DNA from: Janthinobacterium violaceinigrum
GTDB lineage: Bacteria > Pseudomonadota > Gammaproteobacteria > Burkholderiales > Burkholderiaceae_D
Direction of reading: 5' to 3'
Assembly: GCF_009208555.1 (NCBI RefSeq)
Contig: NZ_WFLI01000004.1
Span: 212,088-276,087, forward strand
DNA length: 64,000 bases
The notes beneath the pieces are model-generated. The model saw only the letters and a list, made by a program, of their open reading frames with translations, was not told the origin of the DNA and searched no databases. Shown one piece after another: positions 50,031-58,183 of this stretch; the stretch's first letter is position 1, and each line of letters starts with the position of its first letter. The position numbers were made by a program, and so were the translations under genes.

Positions 50031-53000
50031 TTAGAACTCGTACTTGATCGTCGCTTGCAGTGCCCATTGCGATTCGCCCTTGACTTGACGCGTTTCCAGG
50101 CTTTCCACCACAGGACGGGTGTTGTACACATACTTGCCGTTTTCCATACCGACATAGTCAACAAAGCTGCGCACCTGGCCACCGGCGCTCTGGAAGCCCA
50201 CTTCATTGATACGGCCCCATTTGCGGTTCAGCAGGTTACCGACGTTCAGGATATCGAAAGTAATGATGCCTTTGTTACCCTTGAAGAAGCCCGGTACTTC
50301 CTGGCTCATGCGTACATCGAAGCTGTTGGTCCATGGAGAAAAGCTCTCGTTACGGCCGATCACGCCACCTTTGGCTTTGCGCAGGTCGCCATTGGCGTTG
50401 ACCACTTTCCAGAACGCTGCCTCGTTGGCGGCGCGCGCTGCTGGCGTCGCACCGGAGAACACCACTTCGCCCGAACCTGGCGCGCTAGGGATGTACATCA
50501 GGTCGTTGCCGGCCAGGCCGTCACCGTTCAAGTCATTGTTGATGGTCCAGCTATATGGTTTGCCGCTACGGCCTTCATAGAACAGACCGAAGGTGGTCTT
50601 GTATTCGCCGAAGAAACGTTTTTGCCAGTTGACGTTGGCGGTGAAGCGATCCTTGACCAGATAGTTCGAGTTGGACGCCACGTTTTCATTCGGATTGAAC
50701 ACGGCGCGCGAGCCCCAGTTCGAGCTTGAGGTCGACGACGTCAGCGGCGATACTTCAGTGCCATCGGTATAGGTGTACGACGAGCCCCACGACAGGCCAT
50801 CACGAGTCGGGCTGCGCACCGACAGGGTCAGCACGTTCGATTCGCCCTTGTCGGTATTTTTAGCCATCAGCACCTGGCCAAACGCGGCATTGCTGCCAGC
50901 CTTGGTCAAGGCGCTGCAACTGGCGCCGCCGATCAAGGCGCCATTTGCATTCCAGCAAGCCGTGTTGTAGGCGTTAGGACCATAGTACATAGGACGGCCA
51001 TCGCTACCGGTTGCCGTTGGCGCGCCCATGTTCAGCTCTTCGTAGTAAATCGCGCTCTTGGTCTGGAAACGCAGGTATTCCGCGCTGACAATCAGGCCCA
51101 TCCATGGCAACTCATGTTCGATGGCCAGGTTGGCTTTCCATACCGATGGTTGTGCCAGATTCGGGCTCAGGGCATCGACCTTCATTGCCGGGATAACCGC
51201 TGGCACGCTCATTGGCTGCTTGGTTGGATCGGCATTGAAGAAGCCATCCGTGGTCGGGCAGGTACCTGCCGACGAGGCGCAGGTAATGTTCTGCGTTGCC
51301 ATGCCGGTGTTCTGGTAAGGATTGCCCAGCCAGACACTCATTGCCGCACCCTGGAACAAGCCGAAGCCGCCGCGAATTTGCGTCGGACGCGCCGATTCCA
51401 GCTTGTAGTTGAAGCCAAAACGTGGCTGATACAGGTTTTCGCCGTCGATCGTATGCGAGTTATCAATACCGAAACCGCCGGTCTGACGACCGTTAGGCGT
51501 GGTACGGGCGATAGTTGCCTCTGCTGCACGCGCATTGTAGATCGGCTTTTCGCCGATGCGGGTACCGTCGATACGCAGGCCGGCGGTCAACGTCAGCTGC
51601 TTGTTGACTTCCCAGGTATCTTGCAGGAACAGGCCGATGTTTTTCAGCGAGAACGTCGCCACGGCATCGTCCAGCGTACGGCCTGCTTGTGGCACCTGAT
51701 AGGTGTACGAGCTAGGACGGCCACGGCTGAAGTTTTCCAGCACGGCTGCCTGCAATTGCGCTGCCGTGGCAGTACCGCAGTTGATGGCGCCGAATGAATA
51801 GGCAAACGTGGCGCTGCTGTTAATACAGCCGAAGGTGTAGTTACCGTTGACGTTTTGCAGGAACGCATTATAGATGTCGTTCTTGCTGTAGTCGGTGCCG
51901 AACTTGACTTCATGGTCGCCCAGCGACCAAGTACCGGCTGCGTAGAAATCCTTGGTTTTGGTGCCAAGAATGTTACGCTGACGGCTCATTTCGGTACCAA
52001 AGTTCAGGAAGCGGTTGCCGGTAGCCAGGCTCGAAGGGGCGCCAGCTGGCAGCGCGCCGCTGAACTGCAGGCCAATTGCCGGCAGATAAGCGTTGTTGCG
52101 CGGTACGCTGTCGTAATCGCGCGACGACACTTTGACTTCGGTCGAGAAGGTCGGGGTCCACTCGGCGGTCCATTGACCAACCAGGGTTTCCAGGCTCTTG
52201 TTCTGGTCATACCAGTACGAGCTCAGCGACAGGCCAGTGCCGGAAAAACCCGTGTAAATCGGCTCGGACTGTTCGGTCTTGGTGTAACGCAGCATCATGC
52301 GCTGGGTGTCGGTCAGGTTCCAGTCCAGCTTGAGCAGCTTTTCCGTCGCCGTGAATTCGGAACCCGCAGGAACTGCCGAAGTACCGGCATTGATGCCGTA
52401 CTTATCCTTGGCAATAGCAACCGCGCTATCGATGGCGCCTTGCGTAATGGCAACGTTAGTCTGGGCGCTGCCGACAGGACCAAAGGCTGGCGCGCCGCGC
52501 GAGCTGGTGGTTTTTTCGTAGTTTGCAAACAGGAACAGCTTGTCTTCGATCAGTGGGCCGCCCAGGGTAATACCCTTGGTGGTGTCTTTCGATTTTGGCG
52601 GTGCATAGTACGTGTCGTCGGTGCTGTTGTAGCGGTCGCCCGACATGGTGTCGTTACGGAAAGCGTAGTAGACACTACCCTTGACCTTGTTGGTGCCCGA
52701 TTTGGTCACCGCGTTGACGTTCGCGCCGGTGTAGCCTTTTTGGGTGACGTCATAGTTGGCAACGTTAACCTGCACCGACTGGATTGCTTCGATCGAAATC
52801 GGCTGCTTGCCGGTCGCGGTACCGGACGCTTCCAGGCCGAACGTGTCGTTCACGGCCACGCCGTCAATCGTCATCGAGTTGTAGCGCGAGTTTTGACCGG
52901 CAACGGAGATTTCACCGCGCTCTTTGTCGGTTTGCGACAGGCGTGGGTCGGCGCGTGCATAGTCTTGCAGGCTGCGCGAAATCGATGCCTGGGTAGCCAG

Positions 53001-53441
53001 TTCGGTCGGGCCGATATTGGTGCCGGCGCCCATGTTGTTGCGGTTGAACACCTGGTTGCGAATGGCATTGGTGCTGACTTTCACCACTTGCATATCGGCG
53101 CCCAGCGTGGCGTCGACGTTGGCCGTTTCGGCCAGGGCGATATACACGCCTTCGCGTTTTTCAACCACACCATTCTTGGTAATGGTGATGGTGTAAGGAC
53201 CGCCTGCACGCAGGCCGCGTGCAACATAACGGCCTTCTGCATCGGTGGTCACGTTGCTGGCCGAACCGGACTCAACGTGAACGATATTGACCTGTGCGCC
53301 AGCTGCCGGCTTGCCGTCGGTGGCCGAGATACGGCCGCCAATGGAAGACGTAGTGTTCTGCGCGAACGATGGTGCCGCCGCCAGTGCAATAGACAGGCTT
53401 AACGCGATTTGCGTTAGCCGAAGTCGCTTGTGATTGATCAT
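50031..53441 (-). CDS. TonB-dependent outer-membrane receptor (Oar-like)
   Basis: The 1136-residue protein has a signal peptide (MINHKRLRLTQIALSLSIALAAAPSFAQ) and a carboxypeptidase regulatory-like domain (about 30-110). A plug follows with VAGQNSRYNSMTIDGVAVND and VTKSGTNKVKGSVYYAFRND, then a large beta-barrel ending in a C-terminal Phe (TIKYEF). Such Oar-like receptors import large or polymeric solutes with TonB energy. Because it precedes the nucleotidase-PLD-nuclease genes and carries the shared nucleoside promoter, oligonucleotides or nucleosides are plausible substrates. This is inference. Confidence 0.93.
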   Translation of the reverse strand: MINHKRLRLTQIALSLSIALAAAPSFAQNTTSSIGGRISATDGKPAAGAQVNIVHVESGSASNVTTDAEGRYVARGLRAGGPYTITITKNGVVEKREGVYIALAETANVDATLGADMQVVKVSTNAIRNQVFNRNNMGAGTNIGPTELATQASISRSLQDYARADPRLSQTDKERGEISVAGQNSRYNSMTIDGVAVNDTFGLEASGTATGKQPISIEAIQSVQVNVANYDVTQKGYTGANVNAVTKSGTNKVKGSVYYAFRNDTMSGDRYNSTDDTYYAPPKSKDTTKGITLGGPLIEDKLFLFANYEKTTSSRGAPAFGPVGSAQTNVAITQGAIDSAVAIAKDKYGINAGTSAVPAGSEFTATEKLLKLDWNLTDTQRMMLRYTKTEQSEPIYTGFSGTGLSLSSYWYDQNKSLETLVGQWTAEWTPTFSTEVKVSSRDYDSVPRNNAYLPAIGLQFSGALPAGAPSSLATGNRFLNFGTEMSRQRNILGTKTKDFYAAGTWSLGDHEVKFGTDYSKNDIYNAFLQNVNGNYTFGCINSSATFAYSFGAINCGTATAAQLQAAVLENFSRGRPSSYTYQVPQAGRTLDDAVATFSLKNIGLFLQDTWEVNKQLTLTAGLRIDGTRIGEKPIYNARAAEATIARTTPNGRQTGGFGIDNSHTIDGENLYQPRFGFNYKLESARPTQIRGGFGLFQGAAMSVWLGNPYQNTGMATQNITCASSAGTCPTTDGFFNADPTKQPMSVPAVIPAMKVDALSPNLAQPSVWKANLAIEHELPWMGLIVSAEYLRFQTKSAIYYEELNMGAPTATGSDGRPMYYGPNAYNTACWNANGALIGGASCSALTKAGSNAAFGQVLMAKNTDKGESNVLTLSVRSPTRDGLSWGSSYTYTDGTEVSPLTSSTSSSNWGSRAVFNPNENVASNSNYLVKDRFTANVNWQKRFFGEYKTTFGLFYEGRSGKPYSWTINNDLNGDGLAGNDLMYIPSAPGSGEVVFSGATPAARAANEAAFWKVVNANGDLRKAKGGVIGRNESFSPWTNSFDVRMSQEVPGFFKGNKGIITFDILNVGNLLNRKWGRINEVGFQSAGGQVRSFVDYVGMENGKYVYNTRPVVESLETRQVKGESQWALQATIKYEF

Positions 53442-53904
53442 CTTTAACCCCAGAAAAGACTATTATTTTTGAAAATCCTGGATTGCCCCACCATCCGGCT
53501 GCGCCGCACAGCAACACAAACACAACATTTCCTCTTTACGATGCTGCAACTGTTACGCCGGCTGGACTGGCTGCGGTCCTGACAAGACCATCACAAAACG
53601 CCGCTCCACACATCACAACTCTTCCTATTCAGACAATAACGGCGGTAAAAACTGCAACCGATCCGTACGACCCAGGGCGCTAGCTCCTGTGTCATTCACC
53701 CGACAGGCTTACCCGGCGAACATGGCAAGCCGCGAGTGTAATTGTTAAATATTTCAAGACTGTGACACGGCGGTAAAATACAGAGGAATGTCGTCATTTA
53801 GTTGCGCGACTGTTTGTTTCACTCTGCATCTCACCTTTATTTACTGCTAATACCCATCTTCATACGATATCGTTCATATGAATTGTGACTTTTTAATATC
53901 ACAC
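53442..53904 (-). other. Long 5' leader of the TonB receptor gene
   Basis: If transcription starts near 53905, about 463 nt precede the receptor ATG. The region is less GC-rich than coding sequence. It contains no convincing gene on either strand, and I could not recognise a known riboswitch. A short open frame at 53483-53683 on the plus strand lacks support. Confidence 0.4.
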
Positions 53905-53981
53905 TCATCCCACTATGCATCATCAAAAAATGGATGACAAATACGTTTTTTTTTACATATTTATATATTTAAAATATAAAT
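53905..53981 (-). promoter_or_regulatory. Shared-type promoter of the TonB receptor
   Basis: On the minus strand: dyad ATTTATA-N9-TATAAAT (53981-53959), 18 nt, -35 TTGTCA (53940-53935) within GTAT-N5-ATCC, 17 nt, -10 CATAGT (53917-53912), predicted start near 53905. The spacing from dyad to -35 is identical to that at the nucleoside operon and BMP transporter promoters. Confidence 0.75.
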
Positions 53982-54176
53982 AGCATGGGGTAACGCGCTG
54001 GATTGATATCGTGCTGACAGCGTCCGGGCTTATGGCGCGAGATTATAAATGAGCAATATGTACTTGAAATTGATTCATCCAGGAAATTGGATAAAGTCGT
54101 GCATCTGCCGTTAATTGTGTCGCATGGCTGCCACAAAATTGGCAAAACAACATCGCGGTGATTTGCTGCGGGGAAT

Positions 54177-54200
54177 AGAAAACGGCCGGAAGATCCGGCC
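54177..54200 (-). terminator. Terminator after the adenosine deaminase gene
   Basis: GGCCGGA and TCCGGCC pair around AGA, followed on the minus strand by GTTTTC. This is a moderate Rho-independent terminator ending the xdhABC-guaD-deaminase operon. The remaining sequence to 53982 is AT-richer and shows nothing else I can name. Confidence 0.65.
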
Positions 54201-54234
54201 GCCCTGAGAGTATCAGTTATGAACGTCGCGCAAC

Positions 54235-55737
54235 TTACGGTTTGCTGCCTTTAAGGCCCCGGTCGGCGGCGGCAATGTCCGCTTCAAAGCGGGTGAAACG
54301 GGCATCGAGTGCTTTCAGCAAACGTTGCTTATCCGCTTCCGCCAGGAAGGAATACCGCAGGCTGTTGTACGACAGCTTTTTGATTTCCGCATAATCGGTC
54401 TTGTACTGGCTGGCAAACAGCACGTATTCATTCGACAGGGTATTGCGCGACACGCCCGCATCATCGGTGGAGATCACGAAGGGCACGCCATACTTGCGGT
54501 ACAGGGTAATCGGATGGGCCTGGCCCTTGATGCCAAGGATGTAATCATTGCTGGTCAGGTTCACTTCCACGGGAATGCCCCGTTCGCGCATCTTTTGCAT
54601 GGTCGCCAGCGCATTGTTTTCGTACGCGATATCCATGCCATGGCCAATCCGGTTGGCGCCGGCCACGTCGACGGCTTCGGCAATATGGAACGTCATGCCT
54701 TCCGGCGGCACCATGCCCAGCGCCAGTTCGCCCGCGTGCAGGGCGATTTTGACGTTCGGATATTTTGCCTTGAGGAACTTGAACATTTCCATGTGCAGGC
54801 TGTAGTCGCGCATGGACACATTCACGCTTTCCTGCCCCACGATGTTCACGCCCACCAGCAGCGGATTCAGGCTGGCTGCCTTGAACGCGGCCACCATGGA
54901 CGAGAACACTTGCGATGGCGACAGGAAACGCAGCACGTACGCCTGGTAACGCATGGTGAAATTGGCGTCATCGATGCCGGCGCTGCTGGCGTTCACGTTG
55001 TCGTTGTAGGCCGTGATGCTTTTCTGGAAGCCGGCATCCTGCTCCAGGCTGCCTGTCCAGTTGGCCAGCACGGCTTGCAACGCTGCCGGCGTCAAGCCCG
55101 GGGCCAGCACCTGCTGGTCGAACTGCGCGTTCTGCACGAATGGCGACAGCTCGAAAATCGTTTCGATATAGCTCAGGTTTTCCGCGATGGCGCGCTGCTT
55201 CAGGGTTTTCAAGCCATCGGCCGTGTTGCTCGATGCGACGGGACCGAAGTAGCCGAAGGTATCGAAGAAGGTACGGTCCGGCGGCGTCTGGATGGCGCCG
55301 TGGTTGTAGAAATCCTTGGTCGACCAGCGCTGCAGCAGTTCCGCATACAGGCCCGCATCGGCAAACACTTCCGTGGACGACAGGCATCCACGCTGCGCGG
55401 CCGGCTTGGCGCGCTCGGCCGCCACCACCTCCTTGTTGCTTTCGATGCGGTAGGTCGTCTTGTTGACGCAATAGTTTTCCTTGTCGACCCAGTCGAGGAA
55501 TTGCTCGGCGTAAATGGCACCAGAGTAATGGTGATGCAGATCACCGCCCTTGGGCATCATGGAAAAGAACAGGCTCAACTCGGCTGTCTTCGGCTGCGCG
55601 CCCGCAACCAGGGCGGCAAAATGGCGCGCCGTGGCCGCTTCATTGGAAGACGGAGAGGCAACGATCTTGGCGGCCTGCGCCGTTCCAGTCAATGCCAGCG
55701 CGGCGCCAAGCGCCAGACTAGTGAGTTTATTGTGCAT
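54235..55737 (-). CDS. Exported adenosine deaminase
   Basis: The 500-residue protein has a signal peptide (MHNKLTSLALGAALALTGTAQA). It shows adenosine deaminase motifs: MPKGGDLHHHYSGA (zinc HxH), IALHAGE (catalytic Glu), ANRIGHGMD and VISTDDAGVS. It is about 150 residues longer than cytoplasmic Add, with an insert-rich N-terminal half like the secreted ADGF-type enzymes. It would convert adenosine to inosine in the periplasm before uptake. It follows guaD by 43 nt and closes the xdh operon. Confidence 0.9.
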   Translation of the reverse strand: MHNKLTSLALGAALALTGTAQAAKIVASPSSNEAATARHFAALVAGAQPKTAELSLFFSMMPKGGDLHHHYSGAIYAEQFLDWVDKENYCVNKTTYRIESNKEVVAAERAKPAAQRGCLSSTEVFADAGLYAELLQRWSTKDFYNHGAIQTPPDRTFFDTFGYFGPVASSNTADGLKTLKQRAIAENLSYIETIFELSPFVQNAQFDQQVLAPGLTPAALQAVLANWTGSLEQDAGFQKSITAYNDNVNASSAGIDDANFTMRYQAYVLRFLSPSQVFSSMVAAFKAASLNPLLVGVNIVGQESVNVSMRDYSLHMEMFKFLKAKYPNVKIALHAGELALGMVPPEGMTFHIAEAVDVAGANRIGHGMDIAYENNALATMQKMRERGIPVEVNLTSNDYILGIKGQAHPITLYRKYGVPFVISTDDAGVSRNTLSNEYVLFASQYKTDYAEIKKLSYNSLRYSFLAEADKQRLLKALDARFTRFEADIAAADRGLKGSKP

Positions 55738-55780
55738 ACGCGTTCTCGCTCAGGGTGGTTCGTGTGGAAAAACGGGTAGG

Positions 55781-57097
55781 TCAGCCCTGCGCACGCACAT
55801 GCACGCACTGGCCGCCCGAATACGTGGCAGCCACGGCCCGGTCGTCGCCCAGCAAGGCAAAGGCAAACAGCAATTCCTCCAGGCTTTGACAGCCGGCCGT
55901 GCGGCGCGCCAGCAGCGGCGTCGACTGTTTATCCAGCACGATGAAGTCCGCTTCCGTGCCAGCCGTGAAATTGCCCAGGGTGCCTTCCAGTTGCATGGCC
56001 CGCGCAGCGCCCAGGGTCGCCAGGTAAAACATGCGCAAGGCGGGCAGATAGCTGCCTTTCAAGCGTGCTACTTTATAGGCTTCGTTCATGGTTTGCAACA
56101 TCGAGAACGAGGTGCCGCCACCCACGTCCGTCGCCAGCGACAGCAACACTCTTGCCGCATCGGCCCGCTCGAAATCGAACAGACCGCTGCCCAGGAACAG
56201 GTTTGACGTAGGACAAATGGCGGCTGCCGAAGACGTTTCCGCCATGCGCGCGCGATCGCGCTCATCGAGCCAGATGCAGTGGCCAAACATGGCGCGCGGG
56301 CGCAGCATGCCGTACTGGTCATACACGTCGAGGTAGCTGCGCGCCTGCGGATGCAATTCGCGCACCCAGCGGCACTCATCTTCGTTCTCCGACACGTGGG
56401 TTTGCAGATAGGTATCGGGATAGGCGCGCGCCAGCTCGCCCGCCAGGTGCATCTGTTCATTGGTGGACGTCGGCACGAAACGGGGCGTGATCGCATACAG
56501 CGAGCGGCCCCGCTTGTGCCAGCGCTGGATCAGTTCTTCGCTTTCGCGCGCGCCGGACTCGGCCGTGTCGCGCAGGAACTCGGGGCAATTGCGGTCCATC
56601 ATGACCTTGCCCGCCACCATGCGCAAGCCGCGCGCCTCGCTGGCGCCAAAGAAGGCATCGACCGATTGCGGATGCACGCTGCCATACACCATGGCTGTCG
56701 TGGTGCCGCAGCGCAGCAGTTCATCGAGGAAAAACTCGGCCACGTCGCGCGCGTGGACCGGGTCTTCAAACGCGCGTTCGGTAGGAAACGTATATGTTTC
56801 CAGCCACGGCAGCAAACCCGGAGCGGGCGAGGCGATCATTTCCGTCTGCGGAAAATGCAGGTGGGTATCGATGAAACCTGGCACGATCAGCTTGCCCCGG
56901 TAATCGACGATATGCGTGCCGGGAGGCAAAGTCGCCTGCAGTTGCGCGTAATCGCCGGCGGCCACGACCTTGCCATCGGCCACGATCAGCAAGCCATCGG
57001 CATGCCAGGCGTGCGCCTCCTCGGTGAAAGCGGGATCGGCGTGGAAGTGCAGCAAGCTGGCACGGTAAGCTTGCAATGTGGCAGGAACAATCGGCAT
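55781..57097 (-). CDS. guaD: Guanine deaminase
   Basis: The 438-residue amidohydrolase has PGFIDTHLHFPQTEMI (zinc HxH near residue 80), LQTHVSENEDEC, FGHCIWLDE, CPTSNLFLGSGLF and LATDVGGGTSFSML. These are the family features of guanine deaminase. It converts guanine to xanthine, the substrate of the XdhAB enzyme encoded upstream in the same operon. It lies 9 nt after xdhC. Confidence 0.95.
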   Translation of the reverse strand: MPIVPATLQAYRASLLHFHADPAFTEEAHAWHADGLLIVADGKVVAAGDYAQLQATLPPGTHIVDYRGKLIVPGFIDTHLHFPQTEMIASPAPGLLPWLETYTFPTERAFEDPVHARDVAEFFLDELLRCGTTTAMVYGSVHPQSVDAFFGASEARGLRMVAGKVMMDRNCPEFLRDTAESGARESEELIQRWHKRGRSLYAITPRFVPTSTNEQMHLAGELARAYPDTYLQTHVSENEDECRWVRELHPQARSYLDVYDQYGMLRPRAMFGHCIWLDERDRARMAETSSAAAICPTSNLFLGSGLFDFERADAARVLLSLATDVGGGTSFSMLQTMNEAYKVARLKGSYLPALRMFYLATLGAARAMQLEGTLGNFTAGTEADFIVLDKQSTPLLARRTAGCQSLEELLFAFALLGDDRAVAATYSGGQCVHVRAQG

Positions 57098-57106
57098 GAC
57101 TTCTTT

Positions 57107-58174
57107 CTATAACGGATGAATGGCGGCGCGTTTCTTGCGCCGCGGTGGCGCGCTGGCAGGTACCAGCCGCAGCGGTGCAGCGAGGGCCGCCGCGGCGGCT
57201 TCCTCCCACACCATCAATAACTGACAGGCAACGGAGGCGGCAATCACGGCCGGTGCCTTGTTGCGGATGCCGGGCATGCCGATCGGACAAACCATGGCGG
57301 CGATGCGCTCGTCCGGCACGCCACGCGCCTGCAGGCGGTGCTCGAACTGCTTGCGTTTCGTTTGCGAACCGATCAGGCCAAACCAGCCCGCGTCCATGCG
57401 CTCCATGATGGCTTGCGTTAAGCGCTGATCGAGCGCATGGCTATGCGTCATGACCAGATAGCTGCCGCCCGGCGGCGCCATGGCGACGAATTCTTCGGGT
57501 GTGTCGGTGGCGGCGATGCGCACATTATCCGGTAGTTGCGCGGGAAACATGTCTTCGCGTTCATCCACCCAGGTCACGTTGCAGGGCAAGTGGGCCAGGG
57601 CGCGCACGATGGCGGCACCCACGTGGCCGGCGCCAAATAGGGTCAGGTGCGCGCGCGGTGCCAGGCAGGGATCGACCAGCCAGCGCCGGCCCTTGCCATC
57701 CTGCGCCACATGCGTACCGCGTTCGCGTGAAAACGTGTCGGGCGCCTGCGCCGCCGTTCCGGCAATCAGGCTGCCCGCCGCATCGAACAGCGCCGAGACG
57801 GGTTCGCCATCGAGCGCCGTCAACCGCCAACTATCCTGCTGGCGCCGCTCGCGCAAGGCGTGCAGCACTGCCGCCAGCCTGGCGTCGACGGGCTCAAAGG
57901 CAAGATAGACGACGCCGCCGCAGCATTGGCCCAGGCTGGGTCCCAGCGCAAAACGTTCCAACCGCGCTTGAGTATCGCCCGTGACCAGCATGGTCTTGGC
58001 AATTTCCACTGCGCGCAATTCCAGGTGGCCGCCGCCGATGGTGTCAATTTGGCCATCGAGGCTGACGCGCATCTTCGCGCCCGCCTCGCGCGGCCCGGAA
58101 CCTTCCACCAGGGCGACTGTCACCAGCACGCATGCCTGCGTGTCGTTCTCCATCGCTGTCAACCAGTCGCTCAT
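57107..58174 (-). CDS. xdhC: Xanthine dehydrogenase accessory protein XdhC
   Basis: The 355-residue protein begins SDWLTAMENDTQACVLVTVALVEGSGPREAGAKMRV with GGGHLE, as in XdhC. It has a Rossmann-like C-terminal half (LFGAGHVGAAIVRAL) and ends with GLIGSQTKRKQFEHRL. It binds and sulfurylates the molybdenum cofactor and inserts it into XdhB. It lies between xdhB (9 nt) and guaD. Confidence 0.95.
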   Translation of the reverse strand: MSDWLTAMENDTQACVLVTVALVEGSGPREAGAKMRVSLDGQIDTIGGGHLELRAVEIAKTMLVTGDTQARLERFALGPSLGQCCGGVVYLAFEPVDARLAAVLHALRERRQQDSWRLTALDGEPVSALFDAAGSLIAGTAAQAPDTFSRERGTHVAQDGKGRRWLVDPCLAPRAHLTLFGAGHVGAAIVRALAHLPCNVTWVDEREDMFPAQLPDNVRIAATDTPEEFVAMAPPGGSYLVMTHSHALDQRLTQAIMERMDAGWFGLIGSQTKRKQFEHRLQARGVPDERIAAMVCPIGMPGIRNKAPAVIAASVACQLLMVWEEAAAAALAAPLRLVPASAPPRRKKRAAIHPL

Positions 58175-58183
58175 CGTCTGCTC

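Noticed and set aside
53483..53683. Small open frame upstream of the TonB receptor
   Set aside because: No ribosome binding site, no family resemblance, and it lies antisense in the receptor leader.
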